Below, piece after piece: positions 1 to 10,617 of a DNA stretch of 64,000 nucleotides. Source of the DNA: Tetrapyrgos nigripes (lineage: Eukaryota; Basidiomycota; Agaricomycetes; Agaricales; Campanellaceae); NCBI GenBank assembly GCA_013368315.1, contig JAACJM010000100.1, forward strand, positions 62,001-126,000. Direction: 5' to 3'. A program made the position numbers and the translations under genes. Within the stretch, counting starts at the first letter, position 1. Every line of letters starts with the position of its first letter. Below the pieces are notes generated by a model. The model was not told the origin of the DNA, searched no databases, and was given only the letters and a program-made list of their open reading frames with translations.

Positions 1-91
1 TCAAAAAACAATAGACACATTACTAGGAAGAGGAGGAGGAGGACACGTCGTCTCCATTCCCTTCAAAGAGGACGGAACCTAGGTTACCAAA

Positions 92-3000
92 ATGAACATG
101 ACAATGAGATACATCCTCGTCGTACTCGGCGTTCTGGTGAGTTATCTGTTTTCTTCTCAGTCTTTCAGTGCCTCAGCGCCCAGTCGCGTCTGCTTTGTTC
201 TACTCTCCTTTTTCTGTGCAAATTTTCTTTTTCGTTCCGTCGTCTGGTTTCATCTTTTACTTCCGTTTCGTTCATACGTCAAGCCGTCAAACCTTAAATC
301 TGACGGGGAAGCTGGACCGGGCGAGGTTGGGCGTATGTTTGCTGGGTGTTGTTATAGATGGGGATGGGGATGGGCTACGATGAGTATGGGCGTATGGATA
401 TGGACGGATGGGTGTATGGATATGGACGAATGTCCATACGGGTCTCCGAGAGACTAGGATGGTGCCATTGATTGGGGAATTGGAAAGTCCAGGTTAGTCG
501 GGTTCGGGGAAGCGATTACTGCGCGCGCGCGTGCACATGGGTCATTGTTGAGCGTTGGGCGTTGGCCATTGATATGCTTTGACGTCGGAATTTGATCATT
601 GGTATTGGGTGTTGATGACAAGTTTGGAGTTGGACCTGACCGTCTTGACGACGGAACCCAAGTCCACACGTTTTACTTCTATTTCTATTTCTACTCGTGC
701 CTTTTGCTTCCATCCCGTCGTTGACGGTATCTTCGATTCCTATTCGTGCCTTATGCTTTCATACCGTCGTTGACGGTATCTTTCCTTCCCTTCATTCTCT
801 TTTCTTTTCGTTCCATGCTGCAGCTCCGACTGCCAGCCAGCACGCCATGTCAAATCCAACGGGCAACTAAAGCGAGGTTGGGGGCATGGTGTATGGTGTA
901 TGGGTAGCGGTGACATGACTATCAGGGATTATGGCGAGGCGAGACCGGACTGGAATAGTCCCGGTTTTATCTTGATGTCATCAAAGACATCACTAGGTTT
1001 TGATGGCAGCCTGCAGGAAAGAGCTGGTTCAAGACTGCGGACGCGTCTGCTCGGACCTGGAGTATGGAACCAGGGTCATGATAACGTTAGGTATCGCCGT
1101 TCGGTCCAATGGGTGGGGACTGCCATGTCGGGAGAGTTGGAGCGGGACAGTGTACTTGGTTCGACCTTACTGTACATTTGGATATGGATATGGATGTGGT
1201 AGTCGGCTTGAGTGCGAAGCGAAGCGATTTCCGTTGACGTGGACGGGGTGGGGAGCGATACGTTTATTTCTATTTTCTATCTCTATTCGTGCCTTTTTTT
1301 CCTCTTGTGTTGTTTTCACTTTTTCCCTTCACTTGTCCTCTCCTTCCCTTCTGAAATCTTCATTCATGCTAACAACATCAATAGATATCCCTCCACTACA
1401 TTCTTACTCTCACACACGCCTCCTACTCTGAGGCTACGTCTTTTTCCAACATCGCTGCGGCGTTTAAAGGCTCTTCTGGAGGGGCTGATTATCCTGGTAC
1501 GTGTTGTCTCTTTGTTTCTCTGTGTCTTGGTTACCAATAACTTGTTTTCACGATCATCCAGAAAAAACCACACCCGACTCTCTTCCTCTAGACATCTCTC
1601 CCGAAGTATCAAACAACGGCACCCTCTCTTTCGACCGCCGCGCCAACGCTACGTTCGTCATCCTCGCCCGAAACAGTGATGTGGAGGGGACAGTGAGGAG
1701 CGTGAGGGAGATTGAGGATCGGTTTAATAGGTACTATAGGTGGGTTTTACTTTTTCTTTCTATATCATTTTACTATTCATTTTCGCATTTCGCATTTGCC
1801 GTTTGAGAGATGAGACAAGAAAGCTGATGACCCGATTTGTAGGTACCCGTATGTGTTGTTGAACGATAAGGAGTGGGAACCTAGTGTGGTTGAGTGAGTG
1901 TTTTCTTACCTACTCGTTTTCCTTTACTTTTGTTATTTCATTTCGAGGGATGTCAGATGGCGTGATGCCGGTTCTCTCTCCTTCGTTGTTCGTGGCGGTG
2001 CCTTGTACCATTCTTTTTACTTCTTTGTCTCCCTCTCCTTCCCGTACTACATCCTTCATCACTATCCCGAAGCTAACCCCCCTCTCCAGCCGCATATCAG
2101 TCCTAACCTCCTCCTCAATCCAGTTTGGCGTCGTACCCTCATCAGATTGGGTCCAACCTGACTGGATCGACGAGGACAAGGCGAAAGAGTCCAGGGATAA
2201 GATGGTTGAAGAAAACGTGATATATGGAGGAAGTGTTAGTTATAGGAATATGTGTCGGTTTAATAGTGGAGTGAGTGTCTTTCGTCCTTTTCGTCTTTGC
2301 TTTCCTTTCCCCACTTGTTACGCATGGCTAAACCCCTTGCACAGTTTTTCTTCCGCCATCCTCTTCTCCTCCCATACCGCTGGTACTGGCGTATCGAACC
2401 CGATGTGCATTTCCATTGTGATCTGACATTTGACCCGTTCGTGTGGATGGAAGATCATGAGAAGGCATACGCGTTTACGATTACGATGTATGAGTTTGAG
2501 AGGACTATTCCGACTTTGTGGGAGACTACGAAAGGTCAGTCTGGTTTCTACAAGTGTTGTGGTCAAGAGTTTTTTTGAGGGTTTTGGAAGAGTGTTTGGA
2601 AGAGTTTTGGAGGGAAAGGGGGGGGTGTGTTTTGACTTCTGTTGGGATGTAGTGTTTTTCTTCCCTTCTATCTTTTCTTCCTTCTGTTATTGTTCGTCAT
2701 GTCTTTCTCTGATACTAACCTACTTCCACGATAGATTTCATGAAACAACACCCCGAATACATCGCTGAAGACAACTCGATGGGGTATTTAAGCGATAATG
2801 GGGGTGACACGTACAATTTATGTCATTGTGAGCTCTTCTTTCCTTCCGTGTTTCGCGTTTTCCTTCATCGTCCATTCCTCTTCTCTGTCCTTCTGTTGGT
2901 TGCGTCTACGCCTCCCCGTCAATCCGTGCCCTCTCCCTCCTGTTATTCCTTAGTAACGTAGCTGACATCTTTCCTCTCCCAACGCAGTCTGGTCCAATTT

Positions 3001-3540
3001 TGAGATCGCCGACATGAACTTTTGGAGGTCAAAACCCTACATGGATTATTTCGAGTATTTGGACTCGAAGGGTGGGTTTTATTATGAGGTATGTTAGCTT
3101 GCTTTCTCGTACTCTCCATTTCCGTTTCCGTTTTCTGTTTGGGTTTTCGTCTGGAAATGATTGCTGACGATATCTCTCTTCTCCATCCTCCCTTTCCTTA
3201 ACCTCCATCTCCAAACCACCACCCAACCCCTACCCACCTTTCACCTAACTTCAACCACAAACAGCGCTGGGGCGATGCACCTGTCCACTCCCTCGCCGCC
3301 TCTCTCTTCCTCCCGAAATCGAAAATCCAATTCTTCGATGAGATAGGTTACGAACATAATCCCTACACCCATTGTCCTCAAAAGGAAGAGACCTGGAGGA
3401 AGGGAAGGTGTACGTGTGATAGAGGGAGGAGTTTCGGTGAGTGTTTCTTTGACTATTATTTTTTTTGACTTGGGGTTTGGAGGGCTTGTTGGCGAAGTTT
3501 TTGGGTTTGACTACCGGTTAAGTGGGCTGCCCCGGCCTAC

Positions 3541-3579
<39 letters not shown>

Positions 3580-3687
3580 TCTTCTCTCTGTGGTAACGCG
3601 CCTATGATGCTGATGTTAATCTTGTTTCTATTCTGGCCAGATTACGACGGTTACTCCTGTATGAGTAAATGGGACCGTATCCAATGA
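92..3687 (+). CDS. KRE2/MNT1-type alpha-1,2-mannosyltransferase (GT15), ten exons
   Basis: This Golgi type II membrane enzyme adds alpha-1,2-mannose from GDP-mannose to O- and N-linked glycans of cell-wall proteins. Phases close over exons 92-136, 1385-1496, 1562-1739, 1843-1893, 2090-2270, 2345-2534, 2735-2827, 2988-3088, 3265-3436 and 3641-3687 (389 aa). The first 15 residues are a hydrophobic signal anchor. Family blocks follow in order: [21 protein letters not shown], the WYWRIEPDV region with the metal-binding Ex[20 protein letters not shown], and [17 protein letters not shown]. The end is Cys-rich ([21 protein letters not shown]), as in Ktr proteins. Length is close to the family norm. 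Intron 1 is about 1.25 kb, far longer than the others, and an alternative acceptor before 1433 also keeps frame. The first exon is the least certain part. Confidence 0.9.
3547..3589 (+). repeat. (CT)n microsatellite inside the last GT15 intron
   Basis: An uninterrupted CT run of about 34 nt passes into CTT units. It lies in the 204-nt intron before the last GT15 exon, so it lengthens that intron without touching the coding sequence. The second GT15 copy lacks this whole part of the gene. Confidence 0.9.
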
Positions 3688-5253
3688 TCCAATAAACCAT
3701 TCATCCATCCCTTCCAATAAGCTAGTGGACCCGAGGAGGGACGGGCTACATGACAACACTACGCAGCTGGTCGACCCTCTCCTGTCTTCCCGTCCTCGCT
3801 ATCTCACTATTTCCAGCTCTTTATCTCCTTCCCTCGACGGCCGGCTCAGGCTTAAGCGCTTCACGTCTATCCCTGTCCAGGTCGAGCTAGCTACGTGACC
3901 GAGTGACGGCGAGGGAGAGTAGAGTGTGATAGAGAGAAGAGTAAAGACAGAAGGGTGTCTCGGTGAAGGAGGGTGGTTCTTGGTTGTGAAAATGCATACA
4001 TGCATGGTACATGTAATCGAGCACTCGATTGAATCGGGAGATACTCTTATGGATGTGTGGTGTTATCTCAGTCCGCATATGTTCTGCATCTATGTTGTCG
4101 ATATCTACATACATCTACTTAATTTTCTACCTACATACAACCGTAATTTATTATCCCCAACTGCATAGAGAACAATTTGCATCTAGTCTCATCTAGTCTG
4201 TACGCTTGTTTCAAATTTGCTTTGCTTCCCTTGATTTCGTAGAGGAATGACAACAGCGTGGCCGTTCGGGTCTTCCACTTATTCACTCCTTCCAAATTCT
4301 TCTATTTGTATCTAGATGCGTACTCAATGACTTACTGCCGCGACAATATGCTATATTCCCCTTACTGTGCAACTTGAGCTTCATTATCCGCTCTTTCGTC
4401 GCCTGTGTTTTCCTCTGAATCCTCGGTGCACTCCCAAGTTTCAAGTTCCTGGTTACGATACGGCTTCCTTCCATTGCCCATCATCTATTGCTTCATTGGC
4501 ATTTGCCATCGATCGCATCTATACCACACACCGCATTAGCAGTCAACCCGACTTTGCATGAGTCGACCCACCATTAACAGCCTCGAGCTCACTGATGCTG
4601 TGTTTAATCATCTGCTGTAGTGATTGAAATCGCAATTTCAAGTTGAAGTTATTATTGGGGGTGGCGTCATACTTTGACTCGAAAGATTCTAATCAGGTCT
4701 CAATCTCAAATTCGGACTAGTACCAGTCCTTTTCGTAGGTAAGTGAGCTGAGGTAAAGAATAGCTGACAGAGTTTGGACAAAGCGATAAGCTGTCATGTA
4801 TCCTGAGCCGCCTGCAGTGACCTGAGGACTGGGCCGTCCTCAGGCTGGTCTTAAGCACTGTGCTCCTCCCGAAAATACATAGTACAATATACAGTAGACT
4901 GTAGTGCACCTCCTTGCCGCGGTGGAGGAAGTTGCTGATTCTAAGCATTTGGATGACGTTTTTCAAGCAACCCTCAGGCCAACGCTGTTCGTTTGCGGGT
5001 GTCGCTATACGACGTCCTTTTTTGCCTGCCTCGACCAAGTGACGCAAGTTTCCAAGGCGGCGGCATGCCACTCTCCTCTGCTCACCTAGGCCTTTCGACA
5101 ACATATAAAAGCAGGAGAGCTGGTCGTCATTTTTCCCCATCCTTCTGGAAAGGCAAACGTAAGACCAGCTGGTTCTGGTCTTTTTGAACTTTTTTCACCA
5201 CTTCAAGCTACTATACAACTACTACATCTTGAACCCCCACACGACTGCACACC
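3688..5253. other. Intergenic region and left part of the duplicated block
   Basis: No supported gene. From about 4310 to the next gene the sequence matches 7770-8734 closely (for example AGATGCGTACTCAA at 4314 and 7778). This is the upstream part of the duplicated block. The last 150 bp form the promoter of the secreted-protein gene. Confidence 0.7.
5104..5110 (+). promoter_or_regulatory. TATA box of the first Cys-rich secreted-protein gene
   Basis: TATAAAA lies 144 bp before the ATG. It is followed by a pyrimidine-rich leader with CATCCTTCTGGAAAGG, conserved at the same place before the second copy, which points to a conserved core promoter. Confidence 0.6.
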
Positions 5254-6078
5254 ATGTCTGCTCCTTTCGCCTTCTCATTAAAATCCGCTTTCGCTCGGAC
5301 TCTTGCCATAGCCACATTCACTCTGATCCCTCTCGTTGTCATCGACGTCGTCGCGTTTCCCAAGGACGTCGACAGGCGGGGGGGCGGGTTAAGTAGTCTC
5401 GCGCCTGCTGAGGGCATAGGCAACGTCGGCAGTAGACAGGTCGGAGTCCACTGTGGTACCACCTCGGATGCGAACTTGGATGATTGCAAGTTTCTCGTTG
5501 ATCCGAAGAATTGGGGTGGGGCATTTGCGGATAATAATATATGCCAGTGAGTATTAGTATTGTACTTACTACCTCTTGGATTTCGATGTTATCATTTGCT
5601 GATTCTGATTCTGAGCGCAGCTACACGGGCCGTCCATCCGGAGAAATCAACGCTCCAGCATATAATGTTGCGTGTCATGGACAATGTCAGGAATCCTTCT
5701 CTGTTCACTCTGGTTCTCAAGCTGATCAATCCTTTCCTACCATAGGTTGTGTCTATGTCGCTCGCATGACCCCAAGCAAGGACAACAGCGACCTCATTCG
5801 TCAAGAAGCTGTCAGTCTTTTTGGCTATGCTGATACTAGCATAAACAAAATCAATGTCATGACGCAACTCAGTAACAAGATTGGCGTTTGTATCTCTGAT
5901 GGAAATGGTAGGCGGTTTCTTAACTTGACCTCGAGTGAACTCGAATTAAAGCTCTACTATTTTATGTATACGCAGGTTGTGGTGATTGTTTCGATGGTAA
6001 GTCCTATCGAGCTTGCACTCCAATTAGGAGGATATGTACTTACGAGTTTTCCCTGCACCAGATGCAGATTTCTCATAA
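5254..6078 (+). CDS. Small secreted Cys-rich protein, copy 1, four exons
   Basis: Function unknown; it resembles a recurrent family of secreted Agaricomycete proteins. The model is exons 5254-5546, 5621-5907, 5976-5996 and 6062-6078 (205 aa). A hydrophobic N-terminal segment (TLAIATFTLIPLVVIDVVAF) looks like a signal peptide. The mature part carries conserved Cys motifs: VHCGTTSDANLDDC, NICHY, NVACHGQCQES, TIGCVYVAR and IGVC, ending in GCGDCFDDADFS. Exon 3 is 21 nt and exon 4 adds 17 nt. This ending is preferred because both copies give the same C-terminus. Retaining the last intron puts a one-base indel between copies into the reading frame. Exon 1 lacks the Gly/Ser linker of copy 2. An effector or wall-associated role is possible but not shown. 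Confidence 0.8.
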
Positions 6079-6364
6079 TTTTTAATGATGAGAAGGATTG
6101 GATGAGGATGAGAGTGACTTGTACACATAATGGCTGTATGTAACAACCTCTTACAGAGAATTTGCAATTTTCAATTAGAAGTGTTGGGGAAACCATGAGC
6201 ATATATGCCCTACTTTATGCGTTGGCGTATAGGGGCTTATTCCGACGCGTTATCATCAGATGATGTGATAAGCGTAAGTCCCGCGTCGGTTAACTCCGAG
6301 TCAACCCTTCTTTACAAACCACGACAAGCGACAGAGTACAGGCATGCAGTCCCTGGATCCTTAG

Positions 6365-7700
6365 GCTGGAACATTGCTGGGGCGTTTAAAGGATCGGGAT
6401 TGTCGGTGCGTTCTGTCTCTTTACGTCTCTGTGTCTCGCTTGGTCTCGTTTACTTTGCATCCTTGGTCAACGTGCTTGTCTCGTCTCTCTTTTTTTCTTT
6501 TCTTTGCCTTACTTTCCCCTTATTCCCACCCCCTTCAATTATACTGCACTTGATATTACATTACATACTAACAAGTTGTTTTCATTAACATCCAGAAAAA
6601 ACCACTGCACCCGACTCCCTCCCTCTAGACATCTCTGCCTAAACAACGGAACTCCCCTTTGACCGCCACGCTAACGTCACATTTGTCATCCTCGTTCGAA
6701 ACAGTGATGCGGACGGGACAGTGAGGAGCGTGAGGGAGATTGAGGATCGGTTTAAAAAGTATTATAGGTGGTTTTTTTTCTCTATATTATTATTCATTCA
6801 TTTTCACATTTTGCATTGGCCGTTTGAGAGATGAGAGACAAGAAAGGTAATAACCCTGATGGGATTTGTAGGTATGTGTTGTTGAATGATAAGGAGTGGG
6901 AGGTCGGAGTGGTTGAGTGAGTGTTTACTTACTTTTTCGTTTTCGTTTGCTTTTGTCATTTCGTTTCGCGACAGTGGAATTGAGGAAGGATTGGGGGCTA
7001 GGGTTGTTCAGTGGGCTGGGCAGTTGGACAGGGCAGTGATGGTGGATGGTGGATGGTGGATAGTATTACGCTGGTTCTCTTTTCTTCGTTGTTCTTGGTG
7101 GGGCCTTGCGCCTTTCTTCCTTCTTCCTTTTTACTTCTTTGTCTCCCTCTCTTCCCTTATTTTATCCTTCCTCACTGTCCCGAAGCCAACTCCCCCCTTC
7201 CCTCTCCCCAGCCGCATATCAGTCCTCACCTCCTCCCCAATCTACTTTGGCGTTAGACCCTCATCAGATTGGGTCCAACCTGACTGGATCGACGAGGACA
7301 AGGCGAAAAAATCTAGGTTAAGATCGTTGAAGAAAACGTGACATATGTGTAAGCTATAGGAATATGTGTCGGTTTAACAGTGGAGTATCTCTTTCTTTGC
7401 GTTTACCTATCTTCGTTTCCCCACCCATCCCACCTTTCGTCTTTCATCTTGTCTTTCCCCTCTTGTTACGCATGGTTAACCCTCTTGTACAGTTCTTCTT
7501 CCACCGCCCTCCCTTCCTCTCCCTTACCGCTGGTACCAGCGTATCGAACACGATGTGCATTTCCATAGTGATCTGACATTTGACCCGTTCGTGTGGATGG
7601 AAGATAATGAGAAGGGATACGCGTTTACGATTACGATGTATGAGCTTGAGAGGACTATTCCGATTCTGTGGGAAGTTACGAAAGGTCGGTCTGGTTTCTA
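6365..7700 (+). pseudogene. Truncated duplicate of the GT15 mannosyltransferase
   Basis: The copy aligns with exons 2 to 6 of the gene at 92-3687. Recognisable pieces are [50 protein letters not shown] and FDPFVWMED. It is broken in several ways. There is no exon 1. A base change and frameshift near 7318 create a stop just after DEDKAKKSR. The exon carrying the acceptor Arg-His-Pro motif is degraded. Everything after WEVTKG (exons 7-10, including the YNLCHFWSNFE block) is missing, and the sequence jumps to the block upstream of the second secreted-protein gene. No functional product is expected. Confidence 0.85.
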
Positions 7701-8734
7701 CGTCCAAACTCTTCCTGTTTCTCGTCTCGCTGTCGCTCGCTCATTCAAGTTGATATAGATCGATACGTTTGTACTTAGATGCGTACTCAAGGACTTACTA
7801 CCACGACGATATGCTATCTCCTCACTGTCCAACCTGAGCTTCCTTTCGTCGCCTGTATTTTCCTCTGAATCCTCATTGCGTTTTCAAGTTTCAGGTTCCT
7901 GATTACGATACGGCTTCCTTCTATTCTCCATCATCTATTGCTTCATTGGCATTTGCCATACATTTCATCTAGACTATCTATACCACACACCACGTTAGCA
8001 TGTCAACCCAACTTTGCATGTGTCAACTGTAACAGGCTCAGGCTCACTGATGCTGTGTTTAAACACCTGCTGTAGTCATTGAAATCGCAATTTAAAGTTG
8101 GTTATTATTGGGGGTGGCGCCAAACTTTTGATTCGGCAGATTGTGACACCTTCGAGAAAGATTCTAATCAGGTCTCGATCTCAAAATCGGATTAGTACCA
8201 GTACCAGTCCTGCTCGTAAGTAAGTGAGCTAAGATAAAAATAGCTGACAAAGTTTGGACAGAGCGATGAGCATTCACGTATCCTGAGCCGTCTGAGCAGT
8301 GACCCGAGGGACCTGCCGTCATGGTGTCAATCGCTGTGCCTCTCCCAACAATAGTATAACATGCAGTAGACTGTAGTGCACCTCCTTGCCGCGGCAAGAG
8401 TTGCTGATTTTGAGCATTTGGATAGCGTTTTTCAAGCAACTCTTAGGCTCAAAATAACGCTTTTCTCAAAATAACGCTGTTCGTTAGCGGGAGTTGCTAT
8501 ACGATGTCCGTGCTTCTTGCCGAGTGACAAGTTTCCAATGCGGTGACACTCCACACTCCTCAGCAGCTCACCTAGGCATTCCGACAACATATAAAGGCAG
8601 AAGAGCTGGTCGTCATTTTTCCTCATCCTTCTGGAAAGGTAACCATAAGACCAGCTGGTTCTGGTCTTTTAAACTTTTTTCGCCACTTCTACTATACGAC
8701 TACTACCTCTTGAACACCCACACCACTGCACACC
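7701..8734. other. Upstream region of the second secreted-protein gene
   Basis: No gene. From about 7770 it is the duplicate of 4310-5253 and carries the promoter of copy 2. Short ORFs here have no family features and overlap duplicated non-coding sequence. Confidence 0.7.
8590..8596 (+). promoter_or_regulatory. TATA box of the second secreted-protein gene
   Basis: TATAAAG sits 145 bp before the ATG in the same context (CGACAACATATAAA) as in copy 1. Confidence 0.6.
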
Positions 8735-9656
8735 ATGCCTACTCCTTCTGCCTTCTCATCAAAGTCCGCCTTCGCTCGGACTCTTGCCATAGCCACGCTC
8801 ACTCTGATCCCTCTCGTTGTCGTCGATGCCGTCGCGTTTCCCAAGGGCGGGGGCGGTGGGAAAGGTGGGGGTAGTGGTGGTACTACTGGTGGTAGTACAG
8901 GTGGGAAAGGAGGAAGTGGTGGTAGTGGTAGTGGTGGTAGTGGAAGTGGTGGAAGTGGAGCGCTCGAACAACTTGGTCAAGATATCCTAGGCATCCTTCC
9001 AAGTGGCGGTACACAAGTCGGAGTCCACTGTGGTACCACCTCGGATGCGAACTTGGATGATTGCAAGTTTCTCGTTGATCCGAACAATTGGGGTGGGGCG
9101 TTTGCGGATAATAATGTGTGCCAGTGAGTATTGTACTTACTGCCTCTCAAAATTTCGATGTTATCATTTGCGGATTCTGACTTTGAATGCAGCTATACGA
9201 ATCCCATTACTCAAGAAATCAATGCTGCAGCGTATAATGTTGCGTGTCATGGACAATGTCAGGAATCCTTCTCCGCTCACTCTGGCTCTCAAGCTGATCA
9301 ATTCTTTCCTACCATAGGCTGTGTCTACGTCGCTCGCATGCCCCAAGACTCCCTCAAGGACAACAGCGACCTCATTCGTGAACAAGCTGCCGGTCTTTTT
9401 GGCTGTGCTGATACTAGCAAGAACAAGGTCAATGTCATGACGCAACTCAGTAACAAGATTGGCGTTTGTATCTCTAATGGAAATGGTGAGTGGTTTCTTA
9501 ACTTGACCGCGAGTGAATCCGAATTAAAGCTCTATAAATTTACGTATACGCAGGTTGTGGTGATTGCTTCGATGGTAAGTCATATCGAGCTTGCACTTCA
9601 GTTAGGAGGATATGCACTTACGAGTTTTCCCTGCAACAGATTCAGATTTCTCATAA
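8735..9656 (+). CDS. Small secreted Cys-rich protein with Gly/Ser linker, copy 2
   Basis: Paralogue of the gene at 5254-6078 with the same four-exon plan: 8735-9123, 9193-9485, 9554-9574 and 9640-9656 (239 aa). A hydrophobic signal-like segment (residues about 13-32) is followed by a Gly/Ser/Lys-rich stretch of about 40 residues from GGGGGKGGGSGG, absent from copy 1. Then come the shared Cys motifs VHCGTTSDANLDDC, NVCHYTN, VACHGQCQES, TIGCVYVAR, FGCADTS and IGVCISNGNG, ending in GCGDCFDDSDFS. Copy 2 has one more Cys (FGCADT against FGYADT). The intact frame and the conserved splice sites argue that both copies are functional. The molecular function is unknown. Confidence 0.8.
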
Positions 9657-10557
9657 TTTTAAGGATGAGAAGGACTGGATGAGGATGAGAGTGACTTGTA
9701 TATATATAATGGCTGTATGTAATAATTACTTTCAGAAAATTTCCAACTTGCAACCAGAAGTGTTGGAGAAACCATGAGCATGTATTGGAAGCCCTACTTT
9801 ATGCCATGGCGTATAGGGGCCTATTCGCGACGCGTTATCATCAGGTGATGTGATAATCGTGACTCCCGGAAAAAACGACCCGCATCGGTTAATTCAACCC
9901 TTCTTTTCAAACCACCACGACGAGCGACGGCGCGGGGCATAGGCATGCAGTCCCTGGATTCTTAGGCTTTAGAAAGAACCCTGGCACTCATTTTCTCCTT
10001 AGGGACACTAGAGTCTACTTTCTGGGTGAGCCTGGATAGTCATGGCATCCTAGAGCATCCTAGGCGCTCAGGGCGTCTTTTACGCCTCAACAGCAAGCCT
10101 TAAAGCCGGTTTCACCGAATATGAAGATCAAGCACAGGTCAAGGCTAAGGTCCATACTGTCTCTGCGATGGCAATCAACGCCCACCTAACTGCGTTTCCC
10201 CCGTTTAATAGAGTATTACTTACACCTAACGGCCGCAATTGTTGACGCTAAGCTCTCACTGCCCGTTGATGGCTCAGGAAAGGCAATTATTCCTTTGTTC
10301 CCCCCTCTCGTAGAGTCGTATATTCGTCGGGGAAGCTCTACATACACAGGTAGAAGATTTATTTGCACAGGTCCAGGGCTTTCGATGGTCTTCGACTTAT
10401 TGTATCAATGGACTAGGACTTTGAATACATCCGAGACTCCGAGTTTCTTGGCCCGTGTTTCATATTCATTCTCTGACAGGGACGGGTGGTACACTGGTAC
10501 TTATGTAGATCGTAGTTCTGACTGTCCCGTTGATTGATAACCGCCAGCTCAACCGCT
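9657..10557. other. Intergenic region after the duplicated block
   Basis: The first 300 bp are the duplicated downstream flank. After the breakpoint near 9965 the sequence is unique. I see no coding structure; an 80-codon ORF at 10295 has no recognisable features. Confidence 0.6.
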
Positions 10558-10565
10558 TATATATA
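10558..10565 (+). promoter_or_regulatory. TATA-like element before the DUF6534-type gene
   Basis: TATATATA lies about 55 bp before the ATG at 10618, a normal distance for a fungal core promoter. Confidence 0.45.
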
Positions 10566-10617
10566 TAGAGGTTTGGCGAACTCTGACCTCGCCTCTTCCT
10601 AAACGCCCCCAAGGTCA

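Larger units (their letters stand above)
4310..9965 (+). repeat. Tandem duplication of a GT15 plus secreted-protein block
   Basis: Two diverged copies lie head to tail. 4310-6360 corresponds to about 7770-9965 (promoter, secreted-protein gene, downstream flank). 6365-7700 corresponds to GT15 exons 2-6 of the first unit. Both units end in a shared flank containing GCATGCAGTCCCTGGAT (6343 and 9944). After it, unit 1 runs into the GT15 pseudogene and unit 2 into unrelated sequence. The second unit has lost about 1.7 kb (GT15 exons 7-10 and the 3' flank). Confidence 0.85.

Noticed and set aside
6001..6143. Longer C-terminus of the copy-1 secreted protein by reading through the last intron
   Set aside because: A one-base indel between the copies falls in that stretch, whereas the spliced end is identical in type in both.
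10295..10537. 80-codon ORF as a separate gene upstream of the DUF6534-type gene
   Set aside because: No family motif, no conserved splice sites, and it ends just before the TATA-like element.
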